NCBI RefSeq assembly: GCF_022458985.1
Contig: NC_061777.1
Coordinates: 18,813,668 to 18,877,667 of the forward strand
Reading direction: 5' to 3'
Source: Mugil cephalus
Lineage: Eukaryota > Chordata > Actinopteri > Mugiliformes > Mugilidae
DNA length: 64,000 bases
Part shown: positions 1 to 22,097 of the stretch, in pieces
How the letters are laid out: each line of letters begins with the position of its first letter
Numbering within the stretch: the stretch's first letter is position 1
The notes under the pieces: generated by a model
Databases searched by the model: none
What the model was told of the DNA's origin: nothing
Seen by the model: only the letters and a program-made list of their open reading frames with translations
Position numbers and translations under genes: made by a program

Positions 1-163
1 ATAAAGTTGAGCAGTTTTACTTGTGGTGGATTATCTGTCATAAGAAGAGAAACTACAGATATCTTTACTCTGCTTTTGAAAATATTTGGCAGTGATGCAC
101 TTAAAGCATTTGATGTGTTTGTTTTTGATACCCCTAAGATGTGTTGGCCCAGTTTCCATGTAG

Positions 164-10711
<10,548 letters not shown>

Positions 10712-11206
10712 TCAACCAGAGCATTTCTTTTTGATAGAGGGATCAGTAGGGTTTTTTGTTTCCTTTTTGTTTTTTGTAGATATTCACTCTGATTTATATA
10801 CCTTCACTTTTGACCCTGTCATTGTCATCTCTACTTTTGTGAAAATGTTTGAAATTGTTTCTCTCCTCAGTCTATATTACCTAAATGATGTTCACCAGTC
10901 CAGAATTAGTGTACAGGAATCAATCACTGTTGACAGCAACCAAGCACCATTCTGGGTTTTAAATGTAAAAGTTTATAATGTTTTGTAATCTGTAGTCTGG
11001 GATCTACTTAGAAACACACAAGTAGAGGATGATACAGACTCATATTCTGAATTGGTTATTTGAAGATACTTAGATACTTTATGTTCTGTTAGTTATGGAA
11101 TCTAATTCTTGGACTGGTCTTAATGTTTTTAGTATGATGTGCTGTCTGAAATGTTTTTTGCAATAAAGAGAAGCCACATACGTTTTTATATTATGTTATA
11201 TTTATT
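10712..11206. terminator. snrnp200 3'UTR and the facing polyadenylation signals of snrnp200 and ciao1
   Basis: The snrnp200 3'UTR runs from 10712 to a + strand AATAAA at 11162-11167. The facing gene ciao1 has a - strand AATAAA at 11206-11201, after a roughly 215 nt 3'UTR. Cleavage normally falls 10-30 nt past each signal, so the two mRNA ends should abut or overlap by a few bases between about 11171 and 11197. No other signal was seen here. Confidence 0.75.
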
Positions 11207-11419
11207 TACATTAACATGAAATTTCAATCAATTCTCAGCTAAGCTGTTACAAAGAAATATGTAGACTCAAAATGCACTAAAGCCGCATTCAACAAATTAA
11301 TCAAGACGGTTGACATGTTCATAGAGGTAATGTCAAGCAGAACCTGCTGAGCCATCAGTGTAACTATAAAAGATGCTGTCAGTGTAACTTTCAGTAAGGA
11401 AAACGTGTCGACTCTAGAG

Positions 11420-13254
11420 TCAGTGCTCTTCTTGGAACTTCCAAATTGCGATCTCTCCATTGTCACTGCAGGAAGCCAGGAGTCCTGCCTCCTTCGGGTT
11501 CCAGGTGACGCAGTTAACATCCTGGGTGTGAGCTCTGGGCACCTGAGCAGCCAGCGAGAACCCAGGCTGGGCTGGGTCTGACCCCTCGTCCTCCTTAAAC
11601 ACCCTCACTGCATCATCACCACAGGCGGTCGCCAGGGCACCAGTCAGTCGACACCTGAGTAAAGAAAGCTAGATTGTTAGATCAGTTCGACATGTGAAGA
11701 CGACACTGCAACTGACAAGAGAAATCGGCTTTCTCATATTAATTTGGTGACGAATTAACATGGATGGTGCTTTCAGATATTTATCTTAAACATGCAGCGA
11801 GCAGCTGAATCAGTGTTAAAATACTACATATGGATGTGTTAATGCTGGACTAGCTTCCATCCACTGTTTTTTATGGAAAAATAATAAGAACGATTGTTCT
11901 CTGTTTACAACAGAGCCATAATATAACCTTAATGATTTACAGATGTCTGCAAATATAACGGTCAAGACAAGGAATGGGCCAAACTGCTATCAGACATTAT
12001 ATATAAAAACGAGACGCATCATACCAGGCGATATCATACACGGTTCGTCCATGGTATCCTGTCAGAGTGCACACACACTTCCACGACAAGTCTTTTAACA
12101 AATGAAGCAGAAAAAAAATTAATGAGATTATTTTCATCGACTTTACTGATTAATACCAGCGTCCACCACTGAAAACTCACCCTGTCCACTCTCTTCTGGG
12201 TATTCTTTCCAAATCTTCACAGTGCGGTCATCACTGCAGGAGGCCAGCCTCTGTCCGGCCGCATCAAAACACAAAGCCCACACTGTTGACGTGTGTCCCT
12301 GTAAGGTGGCCCGGCACTCCCAGTCGTCATCCTCTTCCTTGTAAATACAAATATTGTTGTCGTAGCTGGCTGACGCCAGGAGCTGTGCAAACACATAATT
12401 AGTGAGACAGTAACACGACACACTGAGAAACCATCCAGCCACATACACAACAGACCTACCTCCTGGGTCGGATGCCATACAACATGCTTGACATCTTGTG
12501 TGTGAGAGTTCACAACGGTGACACACTCATATTCGTCTTCTTCGTCCACTGTGAAACACAAACAGAGCATGTAGTGACTTGATGTATTCCTTAGTTTCTC
12601 TGCAACATTCTGCACAAGCACTTAACACAAACCTTCCCAGACCCACACCGTCTTGTCCCGGCTGCATGTGGCCAGCAGATTCCCCGACGGGGCCCAAGCC
12701 ACACATTTGACTTCATTTTCATGTCCTTCTAACACCGTCAAACTCTGAAAGACAGATCAGGAGTCTGGGTAAAACCTACATAAGGTAAAGCATTTCCAAT
12801 CACAGACTGAATATGAAACGTCTCATCCAACCTCAAAGCCATCGTTCTTCTTTTTCCAGATGCATGTGGTTGCATCGAAGCTGGCGGAGGCCAGATAATT
12901 CCCACACGGAGACCACGCCACTTTCCTCACAGTGCGCTGGTGTCCGTCCTCAAGCACACTCTTACATACCCAAGTGTCACCTGGAAACAGGGAAGACCAC
13001 AATGACAGTTGTAATTGTAGCATGCTAGATATTATATTTTGTAAATGTCTTTAAATTATTTATTAGTGAAAAGCAGTTGAACTGTTTCTGCTAAGTTATT
13101 TTCTTGAAAGCTCACCCTCTCGCCCCCATATCCGGATGGCCTTGTCGCCTCCACATGACGCCAGCAGTGTCCCGTTTGGGCTCCAGCTGACGAACCAGCA
13201 CCGAGAGTCCGGGTGTGCGCTCAGTCTCTGGACCAGGGACAAAGACTCCTTCAT
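11420..13254 (-). CDS. ciao1: Cytosolic iron-sulfur assembly component 1 (CIAO1), WD40 protein
   Basis: CIAO1 is the WD40 scaffold of the cytosolic CIA targeting complex (with CIAO2B and MMS19), which hands Fe-S clusters to cytosolic and nuclear apoproteins. Seven coding exons on the - strand run 13254-13116, 12980-12832, 12744-12633, 12548-12460, 12382-12181, 12091-12025 and 11654-11420. They sum to 993 nt, giving 330 aa against 339 in human. The protein starts [11 protein letters not shown]. Blade motifs include [53 protein letters not shown] and SDNGEIAIW, so seven blades are seen. The 67-nt exon at 12025-12091 is easy to miss; it encodes [20 protein letters not shown] and restores blade 6. 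The gene is convergent with snrnp200 and divergent from tmem127. Confidence 0.97.
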
Positions 13255-14299
13255 CGTGAGCTGCGCTGAGCTGCTAAGTTACAACAACAGTTGTCTCTTC
13301 TTCTGTCTCCTTCCGCTTACCGCTGACAGTTAACCGAAATACCACACAGGAAACACCCTGAAATGTAACACCGTAAACAAGCCGCACAAACAGGCTGCTG
13401 CTTGACAGATAACTGACTTAAACTGCAGTTATCTGCCAACACGGGAAGACGGTGAGAAAGAGGGGATAGTATTTACACTAAAAACCAAAGTCCAAAACAA
13501 GTTCACAATAACAGCCGTGCAGGAACTGCCGCCATGTTTGAGTACCAGGAGCTGATGCTCGCGGTGCCTTGTGGGACTTTTCTCAATTTTTTTTTTATTT
13601 TTTGTCTTTTTTATATATATATAATTCTACCATAAAATTATAATAAAAAATATAGATTTATTACTGTAATACAGAGTTCTTAATGTAATGTATCCGTGTT
13701 GCCGTTTAGCTGTCTTTGTATTAGTCACCAGTAGGCGGCAGTAGTGATCGCCCCTCCAATTGAAGCCACAAAGAAGAATGACTTGAACAAGGAAGTCAAT
13801 AATATTTTAGAGGAAACGACCGTAAGCTTCCTCTTGTTTTGTTTTGTCTTTCTTTTTCTCGGGGCGAATTGGTTGTCGTAATTATTAGTGTGTTTCGATC
13901 GATTAGTTAATTGGGTTTAGTTTGTTTAATTTGTTTCAGTTGAGTTTATTTTGTGTCGTAATCATTGACGACATTTGGCGTTTCCTGTGAATTAGCTTAT
14001 CACGCTAACAACAGAGCTAACAGGCCTGAAAGCCATCGGGTTGTTGTATGTCCGTCAGTCACATACTTATCCCGTTTTTATCAAGTAGACACGTTTAAGC
14101 TCGTACGTTGTTTGAAAACATTTGTTAAAACGGCGAACAAAGTTTCTCGGCCGCTGTCATCCGTTCGTCGCCGTGGTGACGTTAGCTGTACCGGCTAACT
14201 TGTTTGAGTCAGATTATCGCTATTAAAGGGGCACTGTCAGATTTACTGACATTAAAAAGAAGCCAAGACTACAACAGGCGATAAAGATATCGGATGACC
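13255..14299. promoter_or_regulatory. Shared (bidirectional) promoter region of ciao1 and tmem127
   Basis: About 1 kb separates the two start codons. A perfect YY1-type motif (GCCGCCATGTTT, 13528-13539) lies where the ciao1 transcript should begin. Read on the - strand it contains an ATG opening a ten-codon upstream ORF (MAAVPARLLL, 13535-13503). A CTCF-like sequence CACCAGTAGGCGGCAG lies at 13727-13742 and a CCAAT box at about 13756. On the tmem127 side, GTAAGC after GACC (about 13831) could be the donor of an untranslated first exon, as in the mammalian gene; that is inference. No TATA box was seen. Confidence 0.6.
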
Positions 14300-15188
<889 letters not shown>

Positions 15189-16300
15189 TGCTGCCAGAGT
15201 GGCTTTGCTGACACACGTCTCTCTCTCTGTCTCTCTCTCTCTTTCTCTCTCTCTCTCTTTCTCTCAGCACAGATATTAGCTTGATCTTGATCTTTGCAAA
15301 TACTATTCGCATTGAACAAAGCGTGTGCACAGTGTGTGCACAGATTCCTTCAGTGACAGTGCTTGGGTGCATGAAAGCTTTCTTTAGTGGTGACAAAGAT
15401 TTAGAAGCTAATTCTTACTTTCTCCACTGAAGTGGTTAGTGATTTGCATGTAAATGGCTTCTAGGAGTTGGTCCTTACATGTAAAGAAAACCAAACTACA
15501 AGGAGTCCCCAGCACAGGTCATCACAAGTAATTGATGAAACAGCCATTGCCTGATCAGTTCCCGTTACTGAATCGGGGCTGCCAGCGGCTGTCTTGCTCT
15601 TAATTGGACGTGGAAGAAGCTTTGACAAGCAGCGTTTTTGATTTGATGTGATTGTGTGTATGATTTTTACTTTATTGATACATTATAGATGCAGAAATAC
15701 ACTGACATGATTGTTTTAGACCTTTATTTTGTATGAAATATCAGAAAGGACCCTATTTATTGTCTGTTCTACGCATTTTTCTTTTGCTTTATACTCATCT
15801 GTCACTGCTGTAGTCTTCTTTGTTGATTTCTCTGCTTCAGATAACAAGAACATTGTCAAAAGGTCTTTGTGGTGTGTCAAAGAGGATTGTGTTGTGTGTT
15901 AAGAGCCAGCAGCCACAGAGACACGGAGATTCAGTTAAGGGCGACATTTAGTGACAAACCTCACCACGCAGGTTGGTTATGTCATGTTTCTCGTGTTTGA
16001 TTTGGAAAAAGACACCTTATTTGTATTTTGTGATTACCTTATGTGACAGTTTAAGTGTCTGTTTCTTATGCATGAGTTCTTTTGTGTGCAAATTTTGAAA
16101 TGTTCATTCTGAATCTTATGGGAACGTCTCGCATGAGGTGCCAGCTAAGGCCTGAAATGTGATTCTTGTTGGTTGTATTTTGTTTTGTTGATGCCATTTT
16201 CTGCATTTTTGTTCCTCAAACTGTCTCTCTACTTTCATCACCGGTATGTAAATATTGATCGTTTATACATAAAAAGTGGTCATAATAAACAAAATGCCAT
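15189..16300 (+). other. tmem127: tmem127 3'UTR
   Basis: About 1.1 kb of AT-rich non-coding sequence runs from the stop codon to AATAAA at 16284-16289. It begins with an imperfect (CT)n tract at about 15217-15265. No long ORF was seen. A further AATAAA near 16805 is a possible alternative end. Confidence 0.6.
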
Positions 16301-17043
16301 AATTTGCCTCACATTACTCATCTGTGACTTTAAATTGGTTCTTCACTATCAGCCACTGGCTGCAGCAGGAGATGTCTTTTTGTTTTACCTGTATTATGAC
16401 GCTGATTTTTCCGTCTCACCGAGGTTAACTGTCTAGACGTAGACGCAACATGGCATTACACAGAGTAAGAGCCTTACAACTTAATGGACTTTAAAGGGCA
16501 TACAACATTCCTTGCACTGCATAAAGGCATCACATACTCTGCTACCCTACATTAACAACAATGGTAGAATCATTCTCAAAAACTGCACGCAGATTGTTGT
16601 GCAAAAGTAGTATATTATCAGTCCAAACATAAAACTACGTATTTTTTTTAATTATTTCTGTAAGTTGCAACATCTACGCTTCCTACCAAGAGTTAAATTC
16701 TAAATGGGTCGAGATATTTCATGGGTCAAAGCGCTACACATTTAGATCACTCTCCAAAGCTCTACTGTCACTCTGTGGCCAAATGACTTAAAGCTAATCA
16801 GATGAATAAACAAGGTATTATAAGGGGGGGTGTTCAAGAGGAGAATCGGTCATTCAAGGCAAAGAAGTAATGACTCCTCTCAGAACACAGAGCTTACGTG
16901 GTAACGTCACTTGGCCGCACTCTGGCTCTATATATACGGATAGGCTCGGTAAGATCAATATCACGCCCATCAAAAGTCTTTGCAGGCTCGTGGCATATTG
17001 TGAAGTCACATATTCCTACAAACAGTCAGACTGAAGCTAAACC
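16301..17043 (+). promoter_or_regulatory. es1 promoter and 5'UTR with TATA box
   Basis: This is intergenic DNA between the end of tmem127 and the es1 start codon. TATATATA at 16929-16936 lies about 110 nt upstream of the ATG at 17044, a plausible spacing for a TATA box plus a short 5'UTR of roughly 80 nt. An OTX/CRX-like core (CTAATCA, about 16795) lies further upstream. Fish ES1 is reported as a cone photoreceptor mitochondrial protein, but the motif is too short to carry weight alone. Nothing else was recognised. Confidence 0.5.
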
Positions 17044-20000
17044 ATGCTAGCAACAAGGACTTTGCTGTCAAAACAAACCCTGGCTGTTCTTTCTCGTCAG
17101 CCTGCCTGCTTTGTGCACCACGGTGACTATGGCAACTGGGGGAATACCAATATTGCACTGGTAAGTGAAACAGATCGATATAGCAACAAGTAGGCAGATC
17201 AGCGTGGACAGTGTGTGATTCGTGAATTGCTGTATTCCAGGTTTTCTCAGGATGTGGATGGTGGGATGGGACTGATGTCCATGAGGGTGTATAGTGAGTA
17301 TCGCAGGAATTTAACCTCACTGACTTAACACATCACAATGCAAAGATGGTAATTCACAACTCTGTCTTCAGCACCATGTACCACCTGAGCCGCAATGGCG
17401 CTCGCTTCCAGATGTTCGCTCCGAACCAGCAGCAGATGCATGTGATTGACCACATGAGGAAGCAGCCCGCCTCTGGCGAGAACCGGTAGGCTTGTCAGGA
17501 ACCGCTGATACTCTGATGGGTCCATTAAATTCCGTTTAAAAGTAGCATTTCTGATTATTTCTGGCTGTTGCGCAGGAACATGATGATGGAGTCAGCTCGC
17601 TTCAGTCACGGTCAGGGAATGATGCAAATGCAGGATCTTTCCAAGCTGGATGTCAACAGCTTTGATGGGGTCATCTTTCCTGGAGGCCATGGGGTCACCA
17701 AGAACCTGTGAGGAGCAATGACACGCGACATACTTCTAGACTGGATCGTGTCAAATAGAGTGGAGTTAGATATACGGATGTTAAAATGAGTACTAATATT
17801 AAACTCTCAACTCTTTAGATCCTCTTTCATTAAGGATGGCAAAGACTGCAAGCTGCACAATGACGTGGAGAGAGTGCTGAAAGATTTCCACCGTTCACGC
17901 AAGCCTATTGGGTATGTATCATTAACTATGGACAATTATGCACTTAAAATGTTGATGTTAAGTGAGGCATTATTGCTTTAAATCAGATTAGATTCAATTA
18001 GATTATACACATTAAACAGTCCCTGTAATGGAATTAGGACACAGGAGAAGCTGTTATTGATGTAGATAAATAAAATCGGAACCACATCTTTGCTGCAGGA
18101 TTAAGTGTTGCAGACCCAGGCGGGCGTTAGTTAGTTAAAAGCAGTACGTTCAAATGTTTACATGCTTTCACGTTGTAAATTTCCTGACGAATTAGCCATG
18201 TCAAACATATGAAATGGACCATTAATGGGCAAATTTGTTTGTACTACAACAGATAGATACAACAGATAAATAATAAATAATGGCTGTACAGTTTAATCTA
18301 TTTGTAAAAATATTCATGATAACATTGAATAACTATCAATAGAATGTGGAGTAAGGCTAGGAAAAATGTAAGAGTGAAACAAACTACTTATTCCTATTCC
18401 TAAATCCTATTCTCATGCCAATTGTTTAAGCTGCAGCATCAGGTGAGAGTCTCCACATCAACTCTCACAGCAGGATTGCAGGTGCAGTGAAAACCTTTGC
18501 ACTTTTAAGCGTCCACTGGCAGACAGGGGCAGACACAAATCCTAACTGTTAAATCAGCCAAGACAGACTAAATACTCAAACAGATGCAGCGTTTATTTAC
18601 ACTGTCTCTGCACCGAGAGGCAGAACTGGTGTGGGACCCCTGGTGGCCAGGTGCAAAACAGCAGGTCAGAGGTGACGGGAGGAGATGGAGGATTACAGCT
18701 ACCAAAGTTGATTAAAGTTGGAAGCAGAGGATGAGGAAGTAGAGGCTGAAGCAGCTGTCACTATGACAGGACTTGTGGTATGTTGGTATGTTTATTTGTG
18801 ACCTACAACCAAAATCATTCTTCTCTACTGCCATTAATACATATGAAGAGTTTGATCCATTAAAGATTATTTTTATCTGTGAAACAATGAACTACTGAGA
18901 ACAACACATGCTAAAATTAAAGGCCATTGTTCTGTTTTGCCAAAGCTAATTGGTGAGGCTAAGTTTGAAACTGATATGTAGACAAAACAGTACATGTCCG
19001 GAACCAGATCATCCTTCTTAAAGCAAGAGATAAGCCGCGGGTGGTAAATCCAACAATTGTCTTCCTGTTTGATTTAGGAGTGTTAAGGACAAGTTTGACA
19101 TTAAATGAAGTTTCTACCACGGTCCCTCAACAGCCAATTGAATTCAGTTGTTTAAATTATTGTACATACGCTTCATATTCATGCTGTAATTTACTTGGGT
19201 ACATCTCCCTCTGAGTTCCTGTCGGGGTAGAAACAGATAAGTCTGCACTGAGCAGGTACATTTACCTGATGGATTATGATGATTTGGTGATTTTCAACTC
19301 CCCAATGTCACAATGACATTTGAATACAATGTCAAGAGAAATGATTTGCTTTATTTTTCATGATAAATAGTTGAACTCAGCTTACTACACATTCTTTAAA
19401 AGTTGTAAATAATGGAATTAATGCTCAAGTATGAAATTAAAAGGAAAAAAAAAACACACCACTGCCTCAAGGTTACACCATGTGTGCCGTAATGTTCAAG
19501 CTGCTGTACCGTTCAAAGATGTGTTTCTTTCAGGTGGTATTTCATCTCAAGTTGTGAGAACCTGTAGTCATGTCTTTGTTAATCCCCGGGCTGATTTGGA
19601 TCTGTTACATCATGTGTGCTTGGCTGCCACTTTGCAAATGTTTTGACAGCAACTCCTTTTCCTGCACAAGAGTCAGGGACTGAAATCCACTTGGTTCAGG
19701 AATTCCTACTTTATCTTTAAGACTCTCTTCCAGGAAGCTGTCTGAAGCTGATCAGTTACAGACTTACTGTTTCTTTGAATTAGAGAGGCCTCCAAGTGAA
19801 ACCTTGCACATTTTATTCCTGTTTAAATCTGATGGCATGTGGTGATCTGGTAGTCTGTAAACTGCCCTCAATGAGTGACTGATGTAACCAGTGCTGTGTG
19901 CTGGGAGAGACGTTCTTTTTCACGGTGCTGAATCTCTCCTGTCTGACACTGGTAAGGCAATTAACCTCACACTCAGATCAATCTCTTAATCTCGATTTAA

Positions 20001-20431
20001 TAGTAACCTCCTCTGTTTCAGACTGGCCAGCATGGCTCCTCTGCTGGCCTGCCGTGTCCTGCCCAACATTGAGGTGACCATGGGCTACGAGCGGGACGAA
20101 AACACCCGCTGGGGGAATTGGCCCAACACGAACATGGTGCAGGCTGTGAAGGGCATGGGAGCTCGCCACAATGTCCGCGAGCCATACATATCCTTTCAGA
20201 GGTCTCTGTCCGCCGGAGATACTAGTTTAAAGTAATAATATCTGTTAATTGGTTTATGATCCCAAATGTAACTTTGACCTTAACCCTTTCCCTCACGAAG
20301 TCTATGTGGATGAGAAGAACAAGGTGGTGAGCACTCCATCCTTCATGTGGGAGACTGACTATCACTATCACTACATCTTTGATGGCATTGGAAACATGGT
20401 CAAACACGTCATGCGCATGTCAACCAAGTGA
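17044..20431 (+). CDS. es1: ES1 protein, mitochondrial GATD3-like class I glutamine amidotransferase-fold protein
   Basis: ES1 belongs to the DJ-1/PfpI superfamily (E. coli ElbB, human GATD3/C21orf33). Seven coding exons, 17044-17160, 17241-17293, 17372-17485, 17576-17707, 17819-17911, 20022-20187 and 20297-20431, sum to 810 nt and give 269 aa. The N-terminus ([20 protein letters not shown]) is basic and hydroxylated like a mitochondrial presequence. The core follows with [44 protein letters not shown] and KPIGLASMAP, and ends [16 protein letters not shown]. The elbow that holds the nucleophile cysteine in ElbB and human GATD3 (CIAP) reads SMAP here, so the Cys is Ser (codon 20029-20031). The last intron is AT-AC, not GT-AG. 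The intron before exon 6 is about 2.1 kb. The 3'UTR has AATAAA at 20872-20877 and 20890-20895. Confidence 0.95.
17912..20021 (+). other. es1 intron 5, 2.1 kb, nothing recognised
   Basis: The intron begins GTATGT and ends CTCTGTTTCAG. I see no ORF of interest, no clear inverted repeats and no recognised transposon within it. It is much longer than the other es1 introns, which are about 80-110 nt. Confidence 0.6.
20188..20296 (+). other. es1: AT-AC U12-type (minor spliceosome) intron, last intron of es1
   Basis: The exon ends with the codons for REPY at 20187. The next bases are ATATCCTTTC, an exact match to the U12-type 5' splice site consensus ATATCCTT. Near the 3' end GACCTTAAC (20276-20284) matches the U12 branch site TTCCTTAAC, with the branch A about 13 nt before the terminal AC at 20295-20296. 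The next exon reads EVYVDEKNK, giving a continuous ES1 protein. No GT-AG pair near here keeps the frame, and direct read-through meets a stop at 20233. With this 109-nt intron removed the whole CDS is divisible by three. Confidence 0.9.
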
Positions 20432-22097
20432 GGTGATGCGGGGGAAGAAACACAGGAAGCTGGTATTACAACATACACGTCTGTGCTATGATGAAACCAC
20501 TTTCCTGAAATCTTTTAAATGTTTTAGTTAAAGAGAAAATGGTTCGTTGTGTGTAATTGATGGTCGTTATGGGCAAACGTGTTTAGACGAACCAAATTAT
20601 GTGTGAGTATAAAGTGGAGAGTAATAGGAGCGAGTACCCTTCACGAGGCGACTCGGAAAAAATAGTCATGGGATGGCAGTTGCTTCTGATCTTTTGTCAC
20701 AGTTCTGGGACATTAGTTCAACAGTTCATTACACCCACACACCTTACATAAACAGTAACTGTGTATTTTGTACCAGAAAGGCTGAATCAGTGTTGATCCA
20801 CTCCTTATATGGCGATGTGCAGTGGCCTAAATCATGTATCACTCTCTGATCCAACTGAAATAATAAAATGTGAGATGTTACATCCTTGAAATAAACTAAA
20901 ATCCTATGGACAGCCGATGGGGATCTTGTGTTTGTCACACCCACCGAGGCGTGAGGTCAGACTGACTCACCCGACTACGCTGAGCAGACAAAATACAGAG
21001 GGAGGAGGATTCACGTGCAGACAGTCAGATTCCAGTACAACGGCTGAAAGAGTCTCCTGTGTGATCCTGATGTAGTTCAGTATTAAGGTTGGCTTGATTG
21101 ATACATTATATTTGACATAATTAGATGATCACTCCACTGTTTGGTGGAGCTGTTAAAAATTTTAGTTTCACTCTGACAACACACTGATCGTAAGACATGA
21201 AGCCACTGGTTTAATCTTTAACAGTGTGTTTATTGCAAACGTCCAGAGGACAAACGGTTGCAGAAAATGAATATTTTCTGGCGGCAGCAGCCTCTTTACC
21301 CTCCTGAGACCCCGAGTCCTCACATGGAGACGTCAAGTTTTAGATTTGCAGGAGCTTATTCTTATTCTATTCATTTAAACCTGTCCTCTTAAGCGGGCGC
21401 TTTAGTCAGCCACATAGTGGTAGCAAATGATCAACACACCAGTCGGGGTAAGAACATGATTCATTCTGTGGCCGATCACAGGACAAAAGTAGACATGGTA
21501 CAAAACCTCATCCAATTAAAACTTGTCTATTTAAGCTTATAAACTACCATAGTTTGACATAACACATAAATTTAACAAATTCTACTAATAGTAACACGCT
21601 ACAATGACACTAATTAGCAAGTACTCATTTGAGGACGTTGGGATTTCGTTGTTTGTAATCCTGTTTTTGCTCAGCAGTGTTTAAGATTTGAAATAAATTG
21701 TTTTATAATTTGTTACACACTGGTGACTATTGTATAACGCAGCCCTTTGTCTACATATATATTTTTTCAAAACTACTTCTTGATCAAAGATAGTTTTTAT
21801 TCTTCTTGGGACCTACTAATCCCAAATACCATAGAGAAATTCAACATGCATACCAAACTAAAGCTCAGGTCTCGTGAGGTTAAGCAGGATAATGCCTCAT
21901 AACTGAGGAATAAAGGAACCGAGATTTGAATCAAGTTGAGGAACAGTCATGTCCGGTCACATTTTCAGACTTTATGCAGTGAATGTAAGACACTTTGAAA
22001 GAGTGACCGTTTCACCAGAGAAAGAAGCAGTTATGGATTAAAATATAATAAATAAAAAAGAGAGATGACTATGGATGAACAAGCAGCAATTACCACA
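20432..22097. other. es1 3'UTR, then intergenic DNA between es1 and igsf9a
   Basis: The es1 3'UTR probably ends about 15-25 nt after AATAAA at 20890-20895. From about 20.9 to 22.1 kb the two genes converge. A - strand AATAAA near 21229 (TTTATT on +) is a possible distal end of igsf9a. No ORF, repeat family or RNA gene was recognised. Confidence 0.5.

Noticed and set aside
20188-20235. Reading on from es1 exon 6 to the stop at 20233 as an alternative C-terminus
   Set aside because: It would drop the conserved [12 protein letters not shown]...MRMSTK end that lies intact 109 nt downstream and that ES1 proteins share.
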